Shown piece by piece: positions 19,587-27,606 of a stretch of DNA of 64,000 bases. Both the position numbers and the translations under genes were made by a program. The notes under the pieces were generated by a model. The model saw only the letters and a list, made by a program, of their open reading frames with translations. It had not been told where the DNA came from and did not search any database. This DNA is from an uncultured Parabacteroides sp. (GTDB lineage: Bacteria; Bacteroidota; Bacteroidia; Bacteroidales; Tannerellaceae): assembly GCA_910577325.1 (NCBI GenBank), contig CAJTMR010000007.1, positions 1 through 64,000 of the forward strand. Direction: 5' to 3'. Each line of letters begins with the position of its first letter. Position 1 is the first letter of the stretch.

Positions 19587-19877
19587 ATGTATGTTCTAAT
19601 TACATATGACGTAGAAACGATGACGCCCGACGGGCAGCGCAGGTTACGTCAGGTAGCACGTCAATGCTTGAATTATGGCCAACGCGTCCAGAATTCCGTC
19701 TTTGAATGCTCTGTTTCGCCTGCCCAATTTACCGAGTTAAGATTAAAACTATCGGATATCATAGATCATAAAAAAGATAGTATCCGTTTCTATTTTCTGG
19801 GAAATAATTATTCTAAGAGGGTTGAATACATAGGTGTCGTCACATCCTATAATGTAGAAGACGAACTTATAATATAA
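19587..19877 (+). CDS. cas2: CRISPR adaptation protein Cas2
   Basis: The 96-residue ferredoxin-fold protein begins MYVLITYDVET, the standard Cas2 first strand with its conserved Asp, and contains RVQNSVFECSVSPAQF, another hallmark. It bridges two Cas1 dimers in the integrase. It is the last gene of the rightward operon; a small diverged array lies 172 bases downstream. Confidence 0.95.
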   Translation: MYVLITYDVETMTPDGQRRLRQVARQCLNYGQRVQNSVFECSVSPAQFTELRLKLSDIIDHKKDSIRFYFLGNNYSKRVEYIGVVTSYNVEDELII

Positions 19878-20049
19878 CTGTTCACGAACATTAAGCATTA
19901 GCAAAAAGCTGGGGTTTTCGCATTCATTGATTGTTAGTCTATTGCACATATCTATTGGCTCTATTCCATCAATAAAGAATCCCAAAAGTTTATTATCGCA
20001 TAAAAGCATTGATAATAGGCTGTAAATGTTTTTTGTTATTTGTAATGCG

Positions 20050-20209
20050 ATCGTATCTTACAGAGGTACGTGGATTGAAACACCATCCCCGACGACAAAT
20101 GCCTCGTGGTGGAAATCGTATCTAACAGAGGTACGTGGATTGAAACTATCATCCGACACAGAACCGGTCGCACTGGTATCGTATCTTACAGAAGTACGAT
20201 ACTTGATAT
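20050..20209 (+). CRISPR. Second, minimal CRISPR array with diverged repeats
   Basis: Three 32-bp repeats at 20050-20081, 20115-20146 and 20178-20209 flank spacers of 33 and 31 bp. The repeats begin ATCGTATCT and end GTGGATTGAAAC. They share the tail and hairpin layout of the main array but differ in the stem, where two pairs change in a compensated way. The third repeat keeps the 5' half and has lost the tail. The position directly after cas2 is the usual site of an I-C array. Confidence 0.85.
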
Positions 20210-20234
20210 CTCTTGTAAAAAAACTATGAGATTA

Positions 20235-20252
20235 GTTTCAATCCACGAACCT
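20235..20252 (-). repeat. Inverted 3' part of a CRISPR repeat
   Basis: On the minus strand this reads AGGTTCGTGGATTGAAAC, matching the last 18 bases of the mini-array repeat except for one base. It lies just after the third repeat, which lacks exactly this part. The remainder of 19878-20281 shows no gene. Confidence 0.7.
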
Positions 20253-20281
20253 ATTATAATCAATTCAATCTCTAACACCTA

Positions 20282-22501
20282 TCACACCAACAGCAACTCC
20301 TCCACCCAAGCGCCATCCAAAACCAACCCGGCCCGTTCATCATAACACCTTCCATCCTCCAATATAAAAATTCCGGCATACTCTACTACAGTTCCCTGTT
20401 TACGGAACTGTTCGAAATCCCATTTTCTGACAGATACGCTATACTGTTGCAGCTTACGTAATAACCAGAATTCCGGACCAATCCGTTTCAGTTCCTCCAG
20501 CAAGGTCGCGCCATCACCATAGCCGACCAAGATGGATACCGAGTCTTTATCGTCTATCAACCGGAACTGATCGGCTGCCGTAGCAAAAAGGAAATTCATA
20601 TCTCCAGCACCTTTATATAAAGAGTCTTTGATCTCTGCCCTATCAAAGGTGTTACAATTACTATAGAATAACCGGAAATATTGAGCCATACAATCCGGTG
20701 AAAACAAGTCACTTCCATCGGAAACAGATAACATCTCCCGCAAAGCAGCCGCCCCTTTTCCCATCAAACCACGCAAAAGACTATTCTCCGGTTTGAAGAC
20801 AAAGACCTGCCCCAACTCACCCTTCTTATTCAATTTGCCTTCCCGGTTACATCTTCCTGCCGCCTGTATGATTGAATCCAGACCGGCAAATGCACGGTAC
20901 ACTACCGGGAAATCAATATCTACCCCGGCTTCAACCAACTGCGTGCTTATCACACGGACAGGTTCATTGTCCTTCAATTTCTGCTTGATCAATTTTATCA
21001 CTTCCATGATATGTGCAGAACACATCATACGTGACAAGTGCAAAGTACCTTCAGGCATCCGCTGATAAAGTTCCCGCGCCTCTTTTCGGGTATTTACAAT
21101 ACATAATACACAATCATATCCGGACAATTCGCCGGCAAGGTCATCGAAAGTCACGGTCGATTCCGGCCAATGCAATTCTACCCGTTTAAAAGCTTCAAAC
21201 AAATGATCATGCACGGAAGTAATTTCTGTCACAGGACTCTTCAGCCCGTTAAAAGCCTTCTGCCCCGTTCCGATACGACCGGTAAAAACAGGTAATGTCG
21301 CTGTGGTAAACAATATACTGGTTTTAAAAGACGATTGCAGGCTCTGCAAGATATCCAATATCGGCTGCAAGAATTCAACCGGCAACATTTGCACCTCATC
21401 CAGAATAACAACCGAATTACAGATATTATGTAACTTCCGACATCGTGAAGTCCGGCAAGCATACAGCGACTCGAAGAACTGCACATTCGTCGTCACAATA
21501 ATCGGAGCATCCCAGTTTTCCGCTGCCAACTGGGAAGGAGACCGTTCGTCATTACTATCCGGCTGCAAATGACTATGATGCTCCACCACATTCTCCGCAC
21601 CGAAAATATCCCGGAGCACGGCAGCCGTCTGTACAATAATACTCGTATAAGGAATGACAATGATAATCCGATCTTTTTCATGCCGAACAGCATGAAGGAG
21701 CGCCCAGGCCATCGAAGCCAATGTCTTTCCCCCGCCCGTCGGTACTGTCAGACTGAAAAAGCCGGGAAGCTTTTCCGCCATCTCACGGCAACGGGATAAG
21801 ATAGCAGCGCGCTTCTCGTTGATGAAAGAGGCAGGAGCACCTGCCGTAAGCGATTCCATATATGTATCGAATCGTTCTTTCAACGTTTCCATAGAATCAT
21901 ATTGTCTGCGACGAGCAGCCTGCTCCGGCTGCATAAACCGCTCCGTATCCAGATAGTCGGCATCTACCAGACATGAAAACAACATGCGAATCCACTGGTG
22001 CATTTCTTTCTGAAAATCACTAATCATAGGCGCATTCAGCGAAACGACCGCTTCCTGCATCTCTTGCGGCGCATCTTTCAACATTTCCTGGTAACAATCT
22101 GTTTTAGACAGACGTTTATTCAAATTAGCCTCCCCGGAAGAAGTCCAGTCCAGCAATCCCGAATGATGTCCGGCTATACAATAAGCCAACGGCTGATAAT
22201 AACCCGGCAATTTCTCTTTTGCCAGCATAGCCCCGGCTGAGGAATGATCGGGTTTATTCACCGCTTTCTGTTCCACTGCCATACCGGATGCACCACGGAT
22301 ATAAGGTTGAAAACTATCCCTCGTATATTTCCCCATATCATGCCACCAGCCATTCTGCTTTCCCCAGGCCGCAGCCCCGAAAACAGAAGCGAACGATTCG
22401 CTTAAACCGGCTGTACCGACAGCATGCTCCTTAACCGTCTGTATCCGAAAAGCGCCATCTTCCACCCTGACATGCGCTATAAAATCCTGCTCCTTTTTCA
22501 T
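20282..22501 (-). CDS. cas3: Type I-C Cas3 nuclease-helicase
   Basis: The 739-residue protein joins an N-terminal HD nuclease (His54-Asp55 in WWHDMGKY, later HHSGLLDW) to a superfamily 2 helicase. The helicase shows Walker A TVPTGGGKTLAS near residue 245, the Asp-Glu box VVILDEVQMLP, TTATLP, and motif VI in QAAGRCNREGK. It unwinds and degrades target DNA after recruitment by Cascade. In most I-C loci cas3 heads the cas operon; here it is on the opposite strand, converging on the mini-array, with two-component genes behind it. No exact TAnnTTTG lies in the 122 bases upstream. Confidence 0.96.
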   Translation of the reverse strand: MKKEQDFIAHVRVEDGAFRIQTVKEHAVGTAGLSESFASVFGAAAWGKQNGWWHDMGKYTRDSFQPYIRGASGMAVEQKAVNKPDHSSAGAMLAKEKLPGYYQPLAYCIAGHHSGLLDWTSSGEANLNKRLSKTDCYQEMLKDAPQEMQEAVVSLNAPMISDFQKEMHQWIRMLFSCLVDADYLDTERFMQPEQAARRRQYDSMETLKERFDTYMESLTAGAPASFINEKRAAILSRCREMAEKLPGFFSLTVPTGGGKTLASMAWALLHAVRHEKDRIIIVIPYTSIIVQTAAVLRDIFGAENVVEHHSHLQPDSNDERSPSQLAAENWDAPIIVTTNVQFFESLYACRTSRCRKLHNICNSVVILDEVQMLPVEFLQPILDILQSLQSSFKTSILFTTATLPVFTGRIGTGQKAFNGLKSPVTEITSVHDHLFEAFKRVELHWPESTVTFDDLAGELSGYDCVLCIVNTRKEARELYQRMPEGTLHLSRMMCSAHIMEVIKLIKQKLKDNEPVRVISTQLVEAGVDIDFPVVYRAFAGLDSIIQAAGRCNREGKLNKKGELGQVFVFKPENSLLRGLMGKGAAALREMLSVSDGSDLFSPDCMAQYFRLFYSNCNTFDRAEIKDSLYKGAGDMNFLFATAADQFRLIDDKDSVSILVGYGDGATLLEELKRIGPEFWLLRKLQQYSVSVRKWDFEQFRKQGTVVEYAGIFILEDGRCYDERAGLVLDGAWVEELLLV

Positions 22502-22623
22502 CTTACATAAATGTTTTCACTAATTTATTTGTCATTTGCATGATCATTTGCCACACATCATTTATTCGATACTCGCCGCTACGATTGCCGTCCATGCCAA
22601 TAACAACACTTCGATTTTTCAAA

Positions 22624-23457
22624 CTAAGACACAATAAACGTCACCTGGAAACCGGGCACAGGCCGTTCAGCCAAACAAAGGTCCCGGCCTTGCCGGACCA
22701 TCATCTGCCGGGAAAGCGACAAGCCGATACCCGAACCATTCTTTTTGGTTGTAAAGAACGGAACAAAAATCTCCCGCTCGACATCTGCCGGAATAGGCGC
22801 ACCGTTGTTGCTGATCCACAACTTCTTGTTCCAACGCACATCCATAGCCGTCGCCCCGGCTTCGCAGGCATTCTTGACCAGATTGATCAACACCTGGCGC
22901 AACATATTCTCATCCGTAAACATCGTGGCAGACAAAGGGATGGAAATATGCCACTCCAAATCCGGATAAAGCGCCCGGATTCTTTCCACGAAAGCGGCCA
23001 ATGGGATCTCCGCAAGAACCGGCTCCTGCAACTCTGCCAGTTTCCGGTAACTGTCCACAAACAAGGCAAGCCCCCGGCTGGTGTCATGAATGGCACGGAC
23101 TCCCTCCTCGTAAACCGTCCCCGCAATCGCAGGGTTATCCAAATAGGCCTGGCTGATGCTGGCGATCGGTGTCGTGGCATTCATGATTTCATGGGTGAGC
23201 ACACGAGTCAGCCGCTGCCACGATTCCACTTCGTTGCGGGCAAGCAGCACGCCTATATCCTTACCTGTTTCGTTAAGGGCTTCCTGCAACGCCCGTTCTC
23301 CGAAGAACAGACCTTTCACAGGAAGACGGAACGTGAACTCTTCGTTGCGAATCGCCTCACGCATCAGATGCGCCCGGTCTCTCAGCAACACCTGATGACG
23401 ATAGAACCACCCGAAGAAGACAACAACGAGCACCAAAAAAGAGACTATCAGAATCAT
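22624..23457 (-). CDS. Membrane-anchored sensor histidine kinase, short
   Basis: The 277-residue kinase has one N-terminal transmembrane segment (residues 2-18), a linker, then the phosphoacceptor motif LTHEIMNATTPIAS near residue 87 and the ATPase boxes: NLVKNACEA, then a G-box with GSGIGLSLSRQMM. No periplasmic sensor domain is present, so the signal is likely sensed in the membrane or by the linker. The start codon overlaps the stop of the response regulator as ATGA. It should phosphorylate that regulator. It reads toward cas3, 122 bases away. Confidence 0.88.
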   Translation of the reverse strand: MILIVSFLVLVVVFFGWFYRHQVLLRDRAHLMREAIRNEEFTFRLPVKGLFFGERALQEALNETGKDIGVLLARNEVESWQRLTRVLTHEIMNATTPIASISQAYLDNPAIAGTVYEEGVRAIHDTSRGLALFVDSYRKLAELQEPVLAEIPLAAFVERIRALYPDLEWHISIPLSATMFTDENMLRQVLINLVKNACEAGATAMDVRWNKKLWISNNGAPIPADVEREIFVPFFTTKKNGSGIGLSLSRQMMVRQGRDLCLAERPVPGFQVTFIVS

Positions 23458-23978
23458 AGTTTTTTCATTTTAGCATACAACGTCTGCCGGGTAATCCCCA
23501 ACAGTTCGGCAGCCCGGCTGATGTTGCCGTGGCAACGCTCCACGACCTTATGCACATGTTCCGCCTCGACTTGTTCCAACGAGACCACTTTCCGGCCGGC
23601 ATCAATCGCATCTTTCAAGACACGGATCAACTCCTGGTTGTCCCAAGGCTTGGCAACAAAGTCTGCCGCCCCCATCTTCAACCCGCGCACCGCCAATTTG
23701 ATATCAGCGTATGCCGTCACCAGTACCACCGGAATGGCCGGATGCTTCTTATGGATTGCCCGAAGCCAAAGCAAGCCGTCTTGTCCGGAGTTTCCCCCTT
23801 GCGTGAAGTTCATGTCGAGCAAAATCACATCCACCTCCTCTTGTGCCAATACCGTAAGAAGCGTGTCGGGAGAAACAAGCGTCAATACTTTGTCAAACTC
23901 ACCGGCCAGACAGATCCTGACTGCCGTAAGAATCGCCGGATTATCATCCACCACCAATATCGTCCCGTAATTCGCCAT
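23454..23978 (-). CDS. Response regulator with Fis-type helix-turn-helix
   Basis: The 174-residue regulator has a receiver (VVDDNP acidic pair, phospho-Asp in ILLDMNF, Thr in VTAYAD, Lys in AKPWD) joined directly to an NtrC/Fis-type helix-turn-helix (GNISRAAELLGITRQTLYAKMKK). The sigma-54 AAA+ domain usual in NtrC proteins is missing, resembling the ActR/RegA layout. ATG 23978 begins the conserved receiver and lies below a -7 match at 24015; the longer frame to 24101 would run through that promoter. It probably controls the divergent ABC transporter through the palindromes at 24035-24072. Confidence 0.88.
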   Translation of the reverse strand: MANYGTILVVDDNPAILTAVRICLAGEFDKVLTLVSPDTLLTVLAQEEVDVILLDMNFTQGGNSGQDGLLWLRAIHKKHPAIPVVLVTAYADIKLAVRGLKMGAADFVAKPWDNQELIRVLKDAIDAGRKVVSLEQVEAEHVHKVVERCHGNISRAAELLGITRQTLYAKMKKL

Positions 23979-24014
23979 ATCCGATTCGTTTAGATTACCT
24001 TCATTTATCAGAGG

Positions 24015-24022
24015 CAAAGGTA
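24015..24022 (-). promoter_or_regulatory. -7 element of the two-component operon
   Basis: Minus-strand TACCTTTG matches the consensus exactly and would start transcription near 24008. Its -33 region falls inside the first palindrome at 24035-24049, which suggests autoregulation. Confidence 0.55.
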
Positions 24023-24034
24023 CGGAAAAAGGCT

Positions 24035-24072
24035 GTATGAATATCATACAAACAGGTGTATGATTTTCATAC
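24035..24072. promoter_or_regulatory. Two tandem 15-bp palindromes, probable response-regulator operator
   Basis: GTATGA-ATA-TCATAC (24035-24049) and GTATGA-TTT-TCATAC (24058-24072) have perfect 6-bp arms and centres 23 bp apart, about two helical turns. They lie between the divergent two-component operon and the ABC transporter genes. Fis-type domains bind such palindromes as dimers. Confidence 0.7.
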
Positions 24073-24099
24073 AAACTGCTCCAACCGCGCTTTCCATCC

Positions 24100-24130
24100 A
24101 TTGCCGAATGCCGGCAACCTTATACATTTG
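24100..24130 (+). promoter_or_regulatory. Promoter of the ABC transporter genes
   Basis: TACATTTG at 24123-24130 is an exact -7 match with ATTG at the -33 position (24100-24103). The predicted start near 24137 places the palindrome centres at about -95 and -72, a position suited to an activator. Confidence 0.5.
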
Positions 24131-24154
24131 CAACAAATAAAACAATGAACAAAG

Positions 24155-26497
24155 ATGAAATCGTACTTTACTTTTCTCAGCCGCAACAAGCTCTACACGG
24201 CTATCCAGTTCTTCGGACTGGCCATCGCATTGGGAGTCGTCCTCCTCTTAACGCTATATGCTAAAACCGAATTCAATATCGGTAACAGACAGCCATACTC
24301 CCACCAATTGTATGCCATCGGCCACGGCGATCGCATCGGTATGACAGTCGGTACCGCCCCGGAATTATTCCCTTCCATTCCGGAAATAAAAGAATGGACA
24401 CGCTTTATCAACAGCGGGTTGGCGGACTTGACCATAGACAACAACTACTACCAGGCAAACAGCCTTGCCGTCGATTCCAACTTCTTCCGGATGCTGGGCT
24501 ATTCGCTCATCGGATGCAACCGCGACAAGGCGCTAAGCGGAACAGACGAGGCCGTCATCTCCGAACCGTTAGCCCGTAAAGTATTCGGTAATGAAAATCC
24601 TATCGGACGCACAATCATGTACCAGAGCCAAACACCGCTACGGGTCATCGGGATTCTCCCGGCCTTCGATCCGACAGAACTGCTGAAACCGGTCGACCTC
24701 CTGGTCTCTATCAAATTGGTGGAAAAGGCTTATGCCTGGATGGATAACTTCGGTTCAACCCAAACGTTCGTCACGTTGGCAGAAGGGGCTACACCCGGCA
24801 CCGTCTCCCGAAAACTGCTCGACAGCTATAAAAGTTATTGGAATTATTGGAAAGAAGACAACAGCACGAACTCCTTTATATGGGGTTCATCACTCACACG
24901 CATGGACGAAATATACTTTTCCCCCATGAACCATTACACTCCTTTCCGCAACGGGACACGGAAACAGGTTCAAATCTTATTGGCCATCGCGATGATCTTG
25001 CTCCTTTCGGCCGTCTTCAACTACATCAACCTGACCGTGTCGCAAACCGGCAAGCGGGCACATGAGATGGCGACTCGCCGGTTGATGGGCGATTCTGCCG
25101 GGCAAATCGTGTTGCGCTATCTCGCCGAGTCGGCAATCTTCACAACCGGGTGCTTCATCGGCGGATGCCTCATCGCCGTCATTGCCAAACCCTATTTCGA
25201 ATACTTGCTCTCTACCCAAATCGCTATGTCGCTTTCTCCCGCAACGGTCGCCTACAGCCTGCTGTTATTAGTTGGAATCACCGGCATATCAGGATTAGTA
25301 CCGGCACTCATCATTCGTAAATACAGCCCGATAGATATTGTAAAGGGGAACTTCCGCTTGCAGAACAAGCAACTGTTCAGCCGCCTGTTCATCATCGTGC
25401 AGAACGTGATCAGCACGTTCCTCATTACGTTGGGACTGACAATGGCCGTCCAAATGCACTACCTTGCTACCCTGCCGACCGGCTATAATACCGATCTGGT
25501 CTTTGTAAGGACCTGGGATTTAGGAGCGACCTACGACAAACAAGCCATCCTCCAGAAACGTTTGCAGGCATTGCCCCAGGTGGCAGAAGTGGCGTTGGCA
25601 CGGAAACTGCCTTTCGCCAGCGGCCACGACGGCGTACACCAGCCGGACGAAGAGGAAATGTCATGGCTCCACCTCTCGGATATGGACAGCACAACATTCC
25701 GGATGTTGGGCTTCGAAGTAGCAGAACGCTGGTCAGACCCGCTACCCGGCATGGTTTGGGTAACGGAAGAGACCTGCCGCCGTTACAACCTTTCGGCCGA
25801 CAACCCCCATTTCGGAAAGAACGGCAACGAGGGCGGCTACCGGTATAACGTCTGTGGTGTTATCCGTGATTATCGTTCACTCATGGCGTTAAGCACTCCG
25901 ACACCCGATTCGCACGGAGCGGTCAGGGTGATGAACCCGCAAGGCTATGTGATCAGCCAAGTCATCCGGACCCGAGGTGACCGTTCGGAAGCCCTGGCAG
26001 CCATCCGCCATACCTGCCGGGAAGTGTCCAAAGAGGTGATCGGGATACCGAAAGACTTGGAGGCCGATTATATCGATGATTATCTGGACAAAGATTTGAC
26101 ACACGAGAAGAACATCGTGATGCTCGTCCTTTGCTTCATGGTCATCTCCATCCTCATCTCTGCCATGGGACTGTTTGCCATGTCGATAAGCTACACCGAA
26201 CAGCAAAGCAAGCGGATTGCCTTGTGCAAAGTGATGGGAGCCGAAACAAGCAGTGCGGTATGGGAACTTTCCAAACGGTTCATGACGCTCTCGTTGCTTG
26301 CCGCCTGCTTCGCCCTGCCCATCAGTTTGAAAGCGGTTCAAATCAGTTTGGAGTCATTCTATAACCGCATCGCCTTCCCGTGGCATCTCATAGCCGCGGC
26401 TGTTTTGGCAACCGTAGCCATCGCTTTCGTGTCAATCATCAGTCAAACTTTAAAAGTCGCCCGCCGTAACCCTATCGAAAGCATCCGGACGGAATAA
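24155..26497 (+). CDS. FtsX/MacB-type ABC transporter permease
   Basis: The 780-residue permease has the double FtsX arrangement common in Bacteroidota: a transmembrane segment near residue 20, a MacB-like periplasmic domain to about 265, three transmembrane segments between 270 and 390, another at about 415, a second periplasmic domain to about 640, then three C-terminal segments and the ending RRNPIESIRTE. Such permeases act in mechanotransmission, lipoprotein release or antimicrobial peptide export; substrate unknown. The ATPase follows after 49 bases. Confidence 0.88.
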   Translation: MKSYFTFLSRNKLYTAIQFFGLAIALGVVLLLTLYAKTEFNIGNRQPYSHQLYAIGHGDRIGMTVGTAPELFPSIPEIKEWTRFINSGLADLTIDNNYYQANSLAVDSNFFRMLGYSLIGCNRDKALSGTDEAVISEPLARKVFGNENPIGRTIMYQSQTPLRVIGILPAFDPTELLKPVDLLVSIKLVEKAYAWMDNFGSTQTFVTLAEGATPGTVSRKLLDSYKSYWNYWKEDNSTNSFIWGSSLTRMDEIYFSPMNHYTPFRNGTRKQVQILLAIAMILLLSAVFNYINLTVSQTGKRAHEMATRRLMGDSAGQIVLRYLAESAIFTTGCFIGGCLIAVIAKPYFEYLLSTQIAMSLSPATVAYSLLLLVGITGISGLVPALIIRKYSPIDIVKGNFRLQNKQLFSRLFIIVQNVISTFLITLGLTMAVQMHYLATLPTGYNTDLVFVRTWDLGATYDKQAILQKRLQALPQVAEVALARKLPFASGHDGVHQPDEEEMSWLHLSDMDSTTFRMLGFEVAERWSDPLPGMVWVTEETCRRYNLSADNPHFGKNGNEGGYRYNVCGVIRDYRSLMALSTPTPDSHGAVRVMNPQGYVISQVIRTRGDRSEALAAIRHTCREVSKEVIGIPKDLEADYIDDYLDKDLTHEKNIVMLVLCFMVISILISAMGLFAMSISYTEQQSKRIALCKVMGAETSSAVWELSKRFMTLSLLAACFALPISLKAVQISLESFYNRIAFPWHLIAAAVLATVAIAFVSIISQTLKVARRNPIESIRTE

Positions 26498-26546
26498 AAA
26501 CAACAGTATATAACAGGTAACATCATTATAAAAAACGAAACAAGTC

Positions 26547-27230
26547 ATGATTAAAATAAAGAATCTCAGCAAAAGCTTCCGGACGGAAGAAGTAGAAACC
26601 ATCGCGCTCAACGGCGTAAGCATGGAAGTGAAAAAGGGCGAGTTCGTCGCCATCATGGGCCCCAGCGGATGCGGCAAATCGACCTTGCTGCATATTCTCG
26701 GGCTGCTGGACAACCCGGACGAAGGCAGCTACCTGTTGGATGAAGAAGAAATGGGGCACTTGAAAGAGAAAGACCGAACCCGTTACCGCAAAGGACGTAT
26801 CGGGTTCGTCTTCCAGAGTTTTAACCTCATCGACGAGCTGACGGTGGAAGAAAACATAGACCTCCAACTGAAATACCTTGGCGTACCCAAAGCCGAACGC
26901 AAGCAGCAGGTACTTGACATCCTGCGCAAAGTGCGCCTCAGCCAACGCGCCAAACATTACCCCCAACAACTCTCCGGAGGCCAACAGCAACGAGTAGCCA
27001 TCGCCCGCGCCGTGGTAGGCAAACCTAAATTGATTTTGGCCGACGAGCCGACCGGCAACCTCGACTCCAAGAACAGTCTCGAAATAATGAAACTGCTCAG
27101 CCAGTTGAACGCCGAAGGAACGACTATCGTCATGGTGACACACTCGCAGCACGATGCCACATACGCGGACCGAATCCTCAATCTTTTCGACGGACAAATC
27201 GTCAATGAGCAGGAAGGATTTGAAATATAA
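26547..27230 (+). CDS. ABC transporter ATP-binding protein (LolD/MacB-like)
   Basis: The 227-residue ATPase has all motifs: Walker A GPSGCGKSTLL near residue 38, Q-loop VFQSFNLIDELT, signature LSGGQQQRVAIARA, Walker B LILADEPTGNLDS and the switch His in MVTHSQ. The sequence between Walker A and the signature is typical of the LolD/MacB/FtsE group that pairs with FtsX-type permeases, so it should energise the preceding 780-residue protein. No adaptor or TolC gene is adjacent. Confidence 0.93.
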   Translation: MIKIKNLSKSFRTEEVETIALNGVSMEVKKGEFVAIMGPSGCGKSTLLHILGLLDNPDEGSYLLDEEEMGHLKEKDRTRYRKGRIGFVFQSFNLIDELTVEENIDLQLKYLGVPKAERKQQVLDILRKVRLSQRAKHYPQQLSGGQQQRVAIARAVVGKPKLILADEPTGNLDSKNSLEIMKLLSQLNAEGTTIVMVTHSQHDATYADRILNLFDGQIVNEQEGFEI

Positions 27231-27335
27231 CGGTATAAGCAATCGTTCTTCAGGCTTTTCACTACAGCCCAAGGCAAACGCACCAGAAATTGCTATCCGG
27301 AATCACATCTCTTCTTCCATGCAAATTTCGCAAAC

Positions 27336-27401
27336 CAACTGTCATACTATCATATCCGGTTGTTAACTTCTGTTTCACAATATGTTAAAGCATGACAGTT
27401 G
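27336..27401. repeat. Inverted repeat upstream of the polymer cluster
   Basis: CAACTGTCAT (27336-27345) is perfectly complementary to ATGACAGTTG (27392-27401), with 46 bases between. Similarity extends imperfectly outward into GCAAA and TTTGC. Apart from this and the promoter, the 376-base gap 27231-27606 shows no gene I can support. Confidence 0.45.
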
Positions 27402-27501
27402 TTTTTGCAAAACATTTATAGGGTCAGTCCGTATCGGTGGCGAAAACAGATGGACGCTTTATGATTTTGGTACGGCTGCCCTGCACTACAGCCATATTTA
27501 C

Positions 27502-27532
27502 TTTCATAATATTAAAATAATACTTACTTTTG
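27502..27532 (+). promoter_or_regulatory. Promoter of the surface-polymer genes
   Basis: TACTTTTG at 27525-27532 matches the -7 consensus, with TTTC at 27502-27505 in the -33 position. The leader before the flippase gene would be about 68 bases. Confidence 0.55.
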
Positions 27533-27606
27533 CATTGAACTTTAATATACTTTAAGCAAGACATTAATATTAACGATTAGAAGATATCACAAATATAAGT
27601 GAATCA

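Noticed and set aside
22540..23970. 476-codon frame on the plus strand opposite the kinase and regulator genes
   Set aside because: It is antisense to two genes with clear motifs and shows no recognisable domain; it is a shadow of their codon use.
24035..24072. Palindromes as sigma-54 upstream activator sites
   Set aside because: The regulator lacks the AAA+ domain needed for sigma-54 activation, and no GG-N10-GC promoter is visible before the ABC genes.
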